Source: an uncultured Prevotellaceae bacterium
GTDB lineage: Bacteria; Bacteroidota; Bacteroidia; Bacteroidales; Bacteroidaceae
Direction: 5' to 3'
Assembly: GCA_937893145.1 (NCBI GenBank)
Contig: CALBJW010000045.1
Coordinates: forward strand, 1-7,520
Length of the DNA: 7,520 nucleotides
The translations under genes and the position numbers were made by a program. Of this stretch, positions 1-5,269 are shown one piece after another. The notes under the pieces are model-generated. The model worked only from the letters and a program-made list of their open reading frames with translations, did not search any database and was not told the origin of the DNA. Every line of letters starts with the position of its first letter. Within the stretch, counting starts at the first letter, position 1.

Positions 1-2
1 CC

Positions 3-128
3 TATAAAAATGCTCTTCTTAAAAGCAATGATTATCTTACTTATAATGGACAAATTAATTTTGAAAGTTTCCAAATACTTTTAAAAGAATTACAAGTAAT
101 AATTCTAATTCAAAAGCTACAAATATAA
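3..128 (+). CDS. Possible 3' end of an upstream AT-rich gene (partial, perhaps frameshifted)
   Basis: An open frame runs in from the left edge for about 41 codons to a TAA at 126-128. Its first 30 or so residues read like an ordinary polar/amphipathic protein (for example NDYLTYNGQINFESFQ), but the last dozen are an unlikely run of Ile, Leu and Gln. The frame starting at 65 gives a polar Asn/Ser/Lys-rich tail ending at a TGA (155-157) that overlaps the Shine-Dalgarno sequence of the next gene, as translationally coupled genes often do. The true gene may therefore cross from the first frame to the second near position 90-95 through a one-base indel or sequencing error. Composition is about 21% G+C, far below the rest of the window. 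No family is recognised. This is a weak call. Confidence 0.3.
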   Translation, partial: YKNALLKSNDYLTYNGQINFESFQILLKELQVIILIQKLQI

Positions 129-146
129 ATAACCAAAAAGATAATG

Positions 147-156
147 AAAGGAGGTG
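147..156 (+). promoter_or_regulatory. Canonical Shine-Dalgarno sequence
   Basis: AAAGGAGGTG is a near-perfect complement of the 16S rRNA 3' end, with the GGAGG core six bases before the ATG at 161. It fixes the start of the 151-residue gene. No other gene in the window has such a site, and Bacteroidetes generally do not rely on one, so it stands out. Confidence 0.75.
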
Positions 157-160
157 AATC

Positions 161-616
161 ATGGATAACGTGACCATTACGGACTTTATGAAAATCAGTT
201 CAGAGATTAGTACGAGGGATGTAACTATCGGACAGTTGAATAAGGAGAATAAGGACCTTAGAAAAGAGTTGGACAGTGTGAAGGCGGAAAACATGGCACT
301 GCAAACGAGAATAGAAGAACTGATGGTGGAGAACGAACGCGCACACACCGAGAATATGGTCTTTCGTACCCTGTACACCTTGAGCAAGGAGAAGGTAAGG
401 ATATTCTTCAAGTCGCTCAACAATTTCCACATAATTTCCATCTGTTACACATTCATGGTCAAGACTCTCTCCGACATTGCATTTCACGATGTCATCAAGG
501 AAATCGACGAAATCACAGGCATTAAGGATTCGCCAATGATACTGAACAGATTCGAGAAGGACTCAAAGTGTGTAGTAGGCAATCGCGACATCGTCGATTG
601 CGATTTTAATCAGTAA
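161..616 (+). CDS. Coiled-coil protein of unknown function with C-terminal FEKDSxC motif
   Basis: This 151-residue soluble protein has no signal peptide and belongs to no family I recognise. Residues about 21-65 are rich in Glu, Lys, Asn and Leu with heptad-like spacing, which predicts a coiled coil and probable oligomerisation. Residues 68-125 look helical and more hydrophobic (including FFKSLNNFHIISICYTFMV), possibly a packing or dimerisation domain rather than a true membrane span. The C-terminus carries NRFEKDSKCVV followed by IVDCDF (residues 129-149), which matches the N-terminal motif of the next gene. The start is fixed by a strong Shine-Dalgarno sequence. The next gene begins 25 bases downstream on the same strand, so the two are probably co-transcribed. 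G+C is near 40%, between the AT-rich left edge and the G+C-richer genes to the right. Coding is likely; function is unknown. Confidence 0.75.
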   Translation: MDNVTITDFMKISSEISTRDVTIGQLNKENKDLRKELDSVKAENMALQTRIEELMVENERAHTENMVFRTLYTLSKEKVRIFFKSLNNFHIISICYTFMVKTLSDIAFHDVIKEIDEITGIKDSPMILNRFEKDSKCVVGNRDIVDCDFNQ

Positions 617-641
617 CCAGCAAAAATACGTTTTGTAAGAT

Positions 642-1052
642 ATGGATGAAAAAGTAATACATAATCATTTTGAGAAGGACAGCAACTGCCAGGTGTTTCA
701 GGGACCAATCAGCGGTTGCGTGTTTGCCATGCCAGGCAGCGTGGTGCATACGGGTGGAAATGGTGGCGCATCGGATGGGCAGTCGCACACGGAACCTGCC
801 ATCGAGTACCTTGACCGTGAGGTGAGGTCGAGGATTGACAATGGGGCGGATGCCAAATATATCCTTCTGCCGGTCAAGGCTGCCATCGAGGCGGGTGTTC
901 CTCTGCCTTATAATAATGTGGCGAAATTCAACGAGAGATATGGGTGCAGCATCAGCAAATCCACATGGAGCAGATGGATAAATGGCACTGATGGGTGTGG
1001 CTACATGGACCAGGAACTGAATGCTCTTGCCTCTCGATTTATGAGGTTTTAA
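642..1052 (+). CDS. Small Bacteroidales-type protein with N-terminal NHFEKDSNCQVF motif, unknown function
   Basis: This is a 136-residue soluble protein. Residues 7-32 hold the motif NHFEKDSNCQVFQGPISGC followed by VFAMPG. From memory, closely similar motifs recur in many uncharacterised Bacteroides and Prevotella proteins, but I could not check this. Residues 33-52 are a Gly/Ser/His-rich linker. Residues 53-136 look like a compact helical domain containing YNNVAKFNERYG and SKSTWSRWINGTDG; the latter could be a recognition-helix-like element, but a DNA-binding role is only a guess. There is no Shine-Dalgarno sequence before the ATG, which follows the previous gene by 25 bases. The shared motif and close spacing suggest the two proteins work together or descend from a shared module. 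A terminator lies 79 bases after the stop codon, consistent with the end of a two-gene unit. Confidence 0.75.
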   Translation: MDEKVIHNHFEKDSNCQVFQGPISGCVFAMPGSVVHTGGNGGASDGQSHTEPAIEYLDREVRSRIDNGADAKYILLPVKAAIEAGVPLPYNNVAKFNERYGCSISKSTWSRWINGTDGCGYMDQELNALASRFMRF

Positions 1053-1100
1053 CCCCTTTTTGTAAACTACATATTGCAAAGTGCGAGACAATACGGGACT

Positions 1101-1130
1101 TTCCGAAACTCTGCGAAACTCTCCGAAACT
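1101..1130 (+). repeat. Three 10-bp direct repeats upstream of terminator
   Basis: Three consecutive 10-base units have the pattern yykCGAAACT (TTCCGAAACT, CTGCGAAACT, CTCCGAAACT). They end directly before the terminator stem. They could be protein-binding half-sites spaced one helical turn apart, or simply a remnant of a tandem duplication. Confidence 0.6.
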
Positions 1131-1131
1131 T

Positions 1132-1170
1132 GCCTTCTTCGTTTCAAGAAAAACGAGGAAGGCATTTTTT
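1132..1170 (+). terminator. Rho-independent terminator of the 161-1052 gene pair
   Basis: The arms are GCCTTCTTCGTTT (1132-1144) and AAACGAGGAAGGC (1151-1163). They pair over 13 positions with one G-U pair, around a six-base loop, and are followed by AT6 (1164-1170). The stem and U-tract form a complete intrinsic terminator on the plus strand, separating the two small upstream genes from the cluster that begins at 1359. Confidence 0.8.
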
Positions 1171-1177
1171 ATGTTCG

Positions 1178-1186
1178 TAACTTTGC
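1178..1186 (+). promoter_or_regulatory. Bacteroidetes-type promoter -7 element for the 1359-5202 cluster
   Basis: TAACTTTGC matches the Bacteroidetes sigma-ABfr -7 consensus TAnnTTTG exactly. I see no clear TTTG -33 element at the expected distance, because that region is occupied by the terminator stem and its T-run. If used, it would start a transcript near 1193 with a leader of roughly 165 bases containing both the 15-bp and 8-bp arrays. Confidence 0.55.
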
Positions 1187-1200
1187 AGTGTCAAAAGGGG

Positions 1201-1313
1201 GAAACGCTTCGCTACGAAACGCTTCGCTACGAAACGCTTCGCTACGAAACGCTTCGCTACGAAACATTTCATTACGAAACGCTGACGCTACGATACGCTT
1301 CGCTACGAAACAT
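1201..1313 (+). repeat. 15-bp tandem repeat array (7 units plus a partial)
   Basis: Four perfect copies of GAAACGCTTCGCTAC fill 1201-1260. They are followed by a diverged copy (1261-1275), a 16-base copy with an inserted base (1276-1291), a copy with one substitution (1292-1306) and a partial unit. The perfect copies at the left and decayed copies at the right suggest recent expansion at the left end. The forward strand is free of stops in all three frames of the perfect units, which creates spurious short open frames that I do not call genes. The array lies in the presumed 5' leader of the next gene. Confidence 0.9.
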
Positions 1314-1320
1314 TAAACAT

Positions 1321-1352
1321 ATAAACCCATAAACCCATAAACCCATAAACCC
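1321..1352 (+). repeat. 8-bp tandem repeat (ATAAACCC x4) abutting a start codon
   Basis: Four perfect ATAAACCC units end seven bases before the ATG at 1359, separated from it only by a six-A run. The array therefore occupies the ribosome-approach region of the next gene. Copy-number change here would alter the leader but not the reading frame. Confidence 0.9.
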
Positions 1353-1358
1353 AAAAAA

Positions 1359-1868
1359 ATGAAGACAAGACCAAGTTACATTGACAGACAGCAGGTGAAG
1401 GTGGAGGGCCACTTCAACCGCATCCGCGAGATAGAGGAGACAAAGGGCATCCTCTTCACTCTGCTACCTGCTCGCATCGTGCCTAAGGAGTTCGTGGACA
1501 TCGCTTCGGGTGTGGTATTCCAGATGGTGGAGAGTTGCCACCAGGTGGAGATACTGAGTGAGATTCCCGAACAGGCAAAGGAACACAGACGCACCCTCTG
1601 CATCGGACGAGCCGTGTATGAATACTACCCTAAGGAATGGCTCGACCAGCGCGCTCCCGACCCGAAGAAGGTGGAACGACTGCTGCACCGAACGGAGTGC
1701 ATCCTCCGTGACCAGAGACGACAGGAGCAGGCGGAACGCGGTGAGGAGATGGCGCAGGAGGAAATCGACCAACTCATCATGGAGGCGGAACAGAGGCATA
1801 ATGCCCGAAAGGAGTATAGAAAACAGGAAAAATTATTCAAGGAACAATTAAAAACGAAATTAGTATGA
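1359..1868 (+). CDS. Unrecognised 169-residue protein with charged helical C-terminus
   Basis: No family is recognised. The N-terminal part, residues about 10-95, has mixed alpha/beta character, with hydrophobic strand-like stretches such as GILFTLLPARIV and GVVFQMVESCHQVEIL. Residues 100-169 are a long, very charged helix or coiled coil rich in Arg, Glu, Gln and Lys (for example RDQRRQEQAERGEEMAQEE). There is no signal peptide or membrane segment, so it should be cytoplasmic. The start follows an A6 run and has no Shine-Dalgarno sequence, as usual for Bacteroidetes. The stop overlaps the next start in an ATGA, so translation of the two is probably coupled. The position upstream of a primase-like gene suggests a role in the same DNA-processing module, which is inference only. 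Coding is well supported by length, codon character and the overlap. Confidence 0.8.
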   Translation: MKTRPSYIDRQQVKVEGHFNRIREIEETKGILFTLLPARIVPKEFVDIASGVVFQMVESCHQVEILSEIPEQAKEHRRTLCIGRAVYEYYPKEWLDQRAPDPKKVERLLHRTECILRDQRRQEQAERGEEMAQEEIDQLIMEAEQRHNARKEYRKQEKLFKEQLKTKLV

Positions 1869-2236
1869 CAAAAGTAGTAAGAGGTTCTGCTCACTATGCA
1901 GACGACGACACAATGGTATTCATCCCTTATCAGAGGAACAACCCCGAGAACATCACATGGCTTCCACTCGCCACCACCAGCTGCGGCAAGATTGAGTGTA
2001 CAAAGAAGAAGGTGCGCATGACCATCACCCTCAACCGTCAGGACCGCACCAGTGTCTATACGCAGATGCTCACCATTGCGGGCAATCTCCTCGCCCGATT
2101 CCTCCACGACCGCGTGGCTGCACGCCTCTACGAGATGGCTGAGACTAAGCTCCCTTGCGAGGTTAGGGCCCCCCAGCCCCCAAAGGGGGAGGGCATGCGC
2201 AAGGATTGCGAGGATGAGATTCCAATGTTTCCGTAA
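1865..2236 (+). CDS. Unrecognised 123-residue protein with in-frame G/C-rich palindrome near C-terminus
   Basis: I do not recognise the family. Residues 1-60 look beta-rich (MVFIPYQRNN, ITWLPLATTSC, VRMTITLNRQ) and residues 62-95 form one or two helices (SVYTQMLTIAGNLLARFLHDRVAARLYEM, spanning 63-91). It is cytoplasmic by appearance. The start ATG overlaps the stop of the previous gene by four bases. Residues about 101-110 (RAPQPPKGEG) are encoded by a G/C palindrome at 2166-2193 that looks inserted into the original gene, so the last 20 or so residues may not be ancestral. The downstream gene is separated by a 197-base gap filled by a large inverted repeat. Function is unknown; the operon context suggests a link with the primase-like protein. 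Confidence 0.75.
   Translation: MTKVVRGSAHYADDDTMVFIPYQRNNPENITWLPLATTSCGKIECTKKKVRMTITLNRQDRTSVYTQMLTIAGNLLARFLHDRVAARLYEMAETKLPCEVRAPQPPKGEGMRKDCEDEIPMFP
2166..2193 (+). repeat. G/C-rich palindromic module inside a coding region
   Basis: The stretch reads as C-rich then AAA then G-rich, with CCCCC/GGGGG pairing around AAA and an outer GCCC/GGGC pairing. It is read in frame as RAPQPPKGEG by the 1865-2236 gene. It resembles the two palindromes inside the large gene at 3046-3061 and 3134-3164, which suggests a dispersed short palindromic element. Confidence 0.65.
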
Positions 2237-2243
2237 TGTAAAT

Positions 2244-2400
2244 GTGAGGGTGCCCTTCGGGCCAATGAGAAAAACAAGAGAAAACATAAAAAAACAAAAG
2301 AAAACACAATCTTTTGCAGACACCCTAAAATAAACTTTGTTTTCCTATGTTTTCCTATGTTTTCTTTTGTTTTCTTAATTGGCCCGAAGGGCACTCTCAC
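2244..2400. repeat. Large imperfect inverted repeat made of 10-bp tandem units
   Basis: The arms at 2244-2308 and 2336-2400 are 65 bases each and match at about 55 positions by hand alignment, with a 27-base A/T-rich loop. The outer 23 bases of each arm match with one mismatch. Each contains the nested mini-hairpin GCCCTTCGGGC (or its complement). The inner parts are A-rich (left) or T-rich (right) tandem arrays of about 10 bases; on the right the unit is TTTCCTATGT. No gene lies here. The right arm falls within the extra codons of the longest open frame of the next gene, one reason to start that gene at 2434. It could attenuate or stabilise the operon transcript between the 1865 and 2434 genes. 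Confidence 0.85.
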
Positions 2401-2433
2401 ACTTTCCTAAAATATCAACTTAAACTTACAATT

Positions 2434-4869
2434 ATGAACTATTCATTTTTCACATCCATCAAGTCGAAGAGTTGCGTTCCTATTACCGTTGAGGAACTAC
2501 TGGAAAAACTCAAGACTCCATTCATCAAGAACACCTGCGAGAACATCTTGAAGTTGCTCGAAGAGGGCAAGGAAGAGGATGCCTCACGCCTCAAGACCTC
2601 GCTTCCTGTCATTGTTCTTGGTCAGCTCTACGAGAATGGTCAGACTCGCTCAAAGGGTGGCGGCAAGCCTACTGGTCTCCTGATGATTGACTACGACGAC
2701 TGCAAGACCATCGAAGAGGCAAAGCAGTTGATGGCACACATCAAGGAGAAGTGGCTCTCGGACATCATGCTTCGTGACCTCATCGTAGCGGCACACTTCT
2801 CACCCCGTATGCATGGTGTACACATCTGGTATCGCTGGATTGACGGTTGCCATTCCTACGAAGAGTGCAACGAGCGAATTGCCGCTCTCCTCGAACGACC
2901 AGGCTACGACCAGAGTTGTAAGGACAACAGCCGCTGCTCGTTCCTCGTGCCAATCGACTACTTCCACATCTCGAATTGGGATGCTATGGCGAACAACGAG
3001 GAGTATGCAAAGATGCAGGGAGAACAGGAGAATGCCCCCTCCCTGCTCCCCCAAGGGGGAGTGATAGACAAGCGCAGCGAATCACTTGTTGGGGGCGGTG
3101 GAAAGGACAAGCGTGGCGAGAGCGGTGTGCAATCCCTCTCCCCTCTTGGGGGAGAACGAGAGGGGACTTACCCTCAGGACTATGACGGTATTCCTTATGC
3201 TGACATCGTTAAGCGGTTGACCTTGAAGTGCGCTCCACGAGGCAAGATGGACGAGAACGGCTATGTGATGCATGGTGCAAGAAACAACACATGGTTTAAG
3301 GTGTGCTGTCTGCTTCGATACATCTGCGACAACGATGTGGATTGGCTCTGTGCCATCGCTCCTGATTGGGCACTGGACCACGAAAAGAGTCAGCCGGGCA
3401 AACTACGTGAAGCAGCCACCAATGCTTGCAAGCGAGGACACTCATTCTCTACTCCAAAGACTCTGCAGGTTGCCCTTCGCGAGTGCGGACTGACTGACGA
3501 CTACGAGGAACGACACGGGGAGGACAACACGGAGAAGAGACAAGCCTACGCTGTGGCAGAGATGGAGGGCATCGAACAGAGCAAGCAGAAATTCCTGATG
3601 TTCCCAAAGGAACTGCCACCAATCTTCAAGGAGTGGTGCGACGGAATGAAACCGGAATGGAAAGCGGCAGGAGTGCTTTGTCTTCTCACCAATCTCGGCA
3701 CAATATGTTCCAAGCTCCGCGCCAACTACCTTGACGGACGACTCCATTCTCCTTCCTTCCAGGCAGTCATCGAGGCACAGATGGCATCGGGCAAGCAGAT
3801 ATTCTCCGACATATCGCAGTTTGTGCTTACACCCATCACGGAGATGGACCTTGAGGGCAACACGAAACTCAATGTGTTCAATGCGGAGGTGGTGAAGGCA
3901 AATGGTGCGAAGACCATCAGCAATCCGCCCGATGTGTGTGTGCGTACCATGAGCGGACGCTTCACCGAGGCGGGTTTCAACGGAGCCCTCGACACCTCAA
4001 AGGGACTGCACATAGTGAGTTGCGCAAGCGAGATTGACCAAGTGTCGCAGGCATGGAAGGAGATGTCGTACATCTTGCGCGATGCGTACGACAACGGAAT
4101 GTACTCGCGAACACTCCAGAGCCCACGCCAGTTTCGCGGTCCTCGCCGCCTCTTCCTCAACACCTTCCTCTGTGGCACTCCAAGAGCCGTCGCGCGTTTG
4201 TACAACGACCCTGAGGATGGACTTGTCAGCCGTACCATGTTCTTCAAACTTGTGGTTGAGACACCCGGCATGCCGCGTTGCATGGTTACCGAAAAGCAGA
4301 AGGAGGCAATGCTCAAACTCATTCGCAAACTCCACGACCAGTACTGTGTCGTCAAGCAGGACGAGAACTATGTGGTGGCACTCGAACAGAAGATTAGTCT
4401 CGACTATGTGAACCGTCACATGGAAAAGTGGTTGGAACAGAAGTCGAAGGAGGCAGCCGAATATGGTAGCGAAGCCATAGAGCGATTTCGCCGTCGCGAT
4501 GCAGTGAACGGATTTCGTGCCGGTATGGTGGCACATGCCATTTACCTCGCTACGGGCAAGAAGATAACCAACCGAGAACGCACCGTCGTAAAGCAATTCG
4601 CCGAATGGGTGGCAGACTACTCGCTCATGATGCACGACTACAAGTTTGGCAAGGTACTCAACGACATCATTGCATCCGACCAAATCAACGAGAGCATCTC
4701 GAAGGTTGCAGTTCTCGACCAACTGCCCGACACCTTCTCACTGGCTGACGCATACAAGGTCTTCAGCCGTGAAACCACTTCGGGTGTACGATGCAAACTC
4801 GCCCGACTTGTCCAGAAGGGCATGCTGAGCAAGGAGGAACGAGGCATTTACACAAAGATAATCAATTAA
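2434..4869 (+). CDS. VirE/BT4734-like N-terminal and DUF3987-like primase/P-loop-like replication protein
   Basis: This is an 811-residue cytoplasmic protein, counted from the ATG at 2434. I chose that start because the 29 codons upstream are T-rich and lie in an inverted repeat. Residues about 1-185 resemble the VirE_N/BT4734-like domain. They carry the three archaeo-eukaryotic-primase-type motifs: an acidic LLMIDYDD (D86, D88), the FSPRMHGVHI element (H130) and a later hydrophobic-D (PID, D174). Residues 200-247 are a low-complexity insert. Residues 250-350 look like a PriCT-type helical region. Residues 385-610 match the DUF3987 pattern: a P-loop-like ASGKQ (451-455), an acidic SEID (532-535), and FLCGTPRAVARL followed by DGLVSR (578-600). 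The P-loop lacks the first Gly and the Ser/Thr after Lys, so ATP hydrolysis is doubtful. The C-terminal 70 residues look winged-helix-like. The likely role is initiation or priming of replication of a mobile element or island; this is family inference. Confidence 0.85.
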   Translation: MNYSFFTSIKSKSCVPITVEELLEKLKTPFIKNTCENILKLLEEGKEEDASRLKTSLPVIVLGQLYENGQTRSKGGGKPTGLLMIDYDDCKTIEEAKQLMAHIKEKWLSDIMLRDLIVAAHFSPRMHGVHIWYRWIDGCHSYEECNERIAALLERPGYDQSCKDNSRCSFLVPIDYFHISNWDAMANNEEYAKMQGEQENAPSLLPQGGVIDKRSESLVGGGGKDKRGESGVQSLSPLGGEREGTYPQDYDGIPYADIVKRLTLKCAPRGKMDENGYVMHGARNNTWFKVCCLLRYICDNDVDWLCAIAPDWALDHEKSQPGKLREAATNACKRGHSFSTPKTLQVALRECGLTDDYEERHGEDNTEKRQAYAVAEMEGIEQSKQKFLMFPKELPPIFKEWCDGMKPEWKAAGVLCLLTNLGTICSKLRANYLDGRLHSPSFQAVIEAQMASGKQIFSDISQFVLTPITEMDLEGNTKLNVFNAEVVKANGAKTISNPPDVCVRTMSGRFTEAGFNGALDTSKGLHIVSCASEIDQVSQAWKEMSYILRDAYDNGMYSRTLQSPRQFRGPRRLFLNTFLCGTPRAVARLYNDPEDGLVSRTMFFKLVVETPGMPRCMVTEKQKEAMLKLIRKLHDQYCVVKQDENYVVALEQKISLDYVNRHMEKWLEQKSKEAAEYGSEAIERFRRRDAVNGFRAGMVAHAIYLATGKKITNRERTVVKQFAEWVADYSLMMHDYKFGKVLNDIIASDQINESISKVAVLDQLPDTFSLADAYKVFSRETTSGVRCKLARLVQKGMLSKEERGIYTKIIN
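3034..3166 (+). repeat. In-frame G/C-rich palindromic insert within the primase-like gene
   Basis: Two G/C palindromes bracket this stretch: CTCCCCCAAGGGGGAG (3046-3061), and a second around 3134-3164 with CTCCCC pairing to GGGGAG and an outer CCCTCT/AGAGGG. Between them the core ACAAGCGyrGCGA occurs twice (3068-3080 and 3107-3119), so the insert seems to be two diverged copies of one module. It is translated as a Gly/Ser/Pro-rich linker (residues about 200-247) between the N-terminal primase-like domain and the middle domain, without breaking the frame. Confidence 0.7.
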
Positions 4870-4893
4870 CAACCAAAACAATAACACAAGCGT

Positions 4894-5202
4894 ATGAAAT
4901 TAAATGTAAGAATCAGTGCCATTGGCGAGAAGCGAAGTGGCACATCAGCAACAACCGGTAAGTCGTGGGCATTTCAGCCTATCACGGTGGAATGGAACGA
5001 ACAGGGACAGCGCAAGGATGGCAGCATCTACACCATCAACCATTCCCTTCAGATTGACCTCTCGGGTTCGGCAGCCTCCGACTTCAAACTGCCTGTCGGC
5101 ACAACCGTAACCATCGACATCAAGTTCAAGGCTGACATCTTCCAGGGCAAGACCTACAACCGCATCCAGTCCTCGTACTGCTGCTTGTGCGGCAACATCT
5201 AA
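4894..5202 (+). CDS. Small beta-rich protein, possible OB-fold ssDNA-binding protein
   Basis: This 102-residue protein has no signal peptide. It is dominated by alternating hydrophobic/polar strand-like segments (KLNVRISAIGEK, SWAFQPITVEW, HSLQIDLSG, TTVTIDIKFKADIF). The pattern of a first strand, a Gly/Ser/Thr-rich turn, then GKSWAFQPITVEW recalls the early strands of SSB-type OB folds, where aromatic residues stack on single-stranded DNA. That match is by eye and weak. The gene starts 24 bases after the primase-like gene and is followed by a terminator-like hairpin, so it is probably the last gene of that operon. An ssDNA-binding accessory beside a primase would make sense. The C-terminus (SSYCCLCGNI) has three cysteines within four residues, and I see no acidic SSB tail. 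The function is therefore a hypothesis; coding is well supported. Confidence 0.75.
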   Translation: MKLNVRISAIGEKRSGTSATTGKSWAFQPITVEWNEQGQRKDGSIYTINHSLQIDLSGSAASDFKLPVGTTVTIDIKFKADIFQGKTYNRIQSSYCCLCGNI

Positions 5203-5212
5203 AATGCAAAGC

Positions 5213-5269
5213 GTGGATAATCAAGAGGGGCGAATTCTCACACCCTCTGATTATCCACTCTTTTGTTTT
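5213..5269 (+). terminator. Terminator-like hairpin ending the 1359-5202 operon
   Basis: The arms GTGGATAATCAAGAGGG (5213-5229) and CCCTCTGATTATCCAC (5243-5258) pair along about 16 bases with one bulged base, around a 13-base loop. TCTTTTGTTTT follows. The stem is stable, but the T-tract is interrupted. It starts 11 bases after the stop codon of the last operon gene. Confidence 0.65.

Noticed and set aside
1201..1313. CRISPR array
   Set aside because: Units are contiguous 15-mers with no unique spacers and no cas genes nearby; the same applies to the 8-bp and 30-bp arrays.
1074..1332. Two overlapping forward open frames of about 80 codons (ASLRN and YETLR peptide repeats)
   Set aside because: They exist only because the 15-bp array lacks stops in forward frames; they run through a terminator and promoter and have no independent coding character.
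1625..2323. Long minus-strand open frame (232 codons)
   Set aside because: It is antisense to two well-supported genes and crosses their boundary and the inverted repeat; composition looks like a codon shadow.
2347..2433. Earlier start for the primase-like gene at 2347
   Set aside because: The added 29 residues come from T-rich repeat arms of a large palindrome; the ATG at 2434 begins normal protein sequence.
3726..4722. Minus-strand open frames of 209 and 241 codons
   Set aside because: They lie entirely antisense to the DUF3987-like region of the 811-residue gene and show no recognisable motifs.
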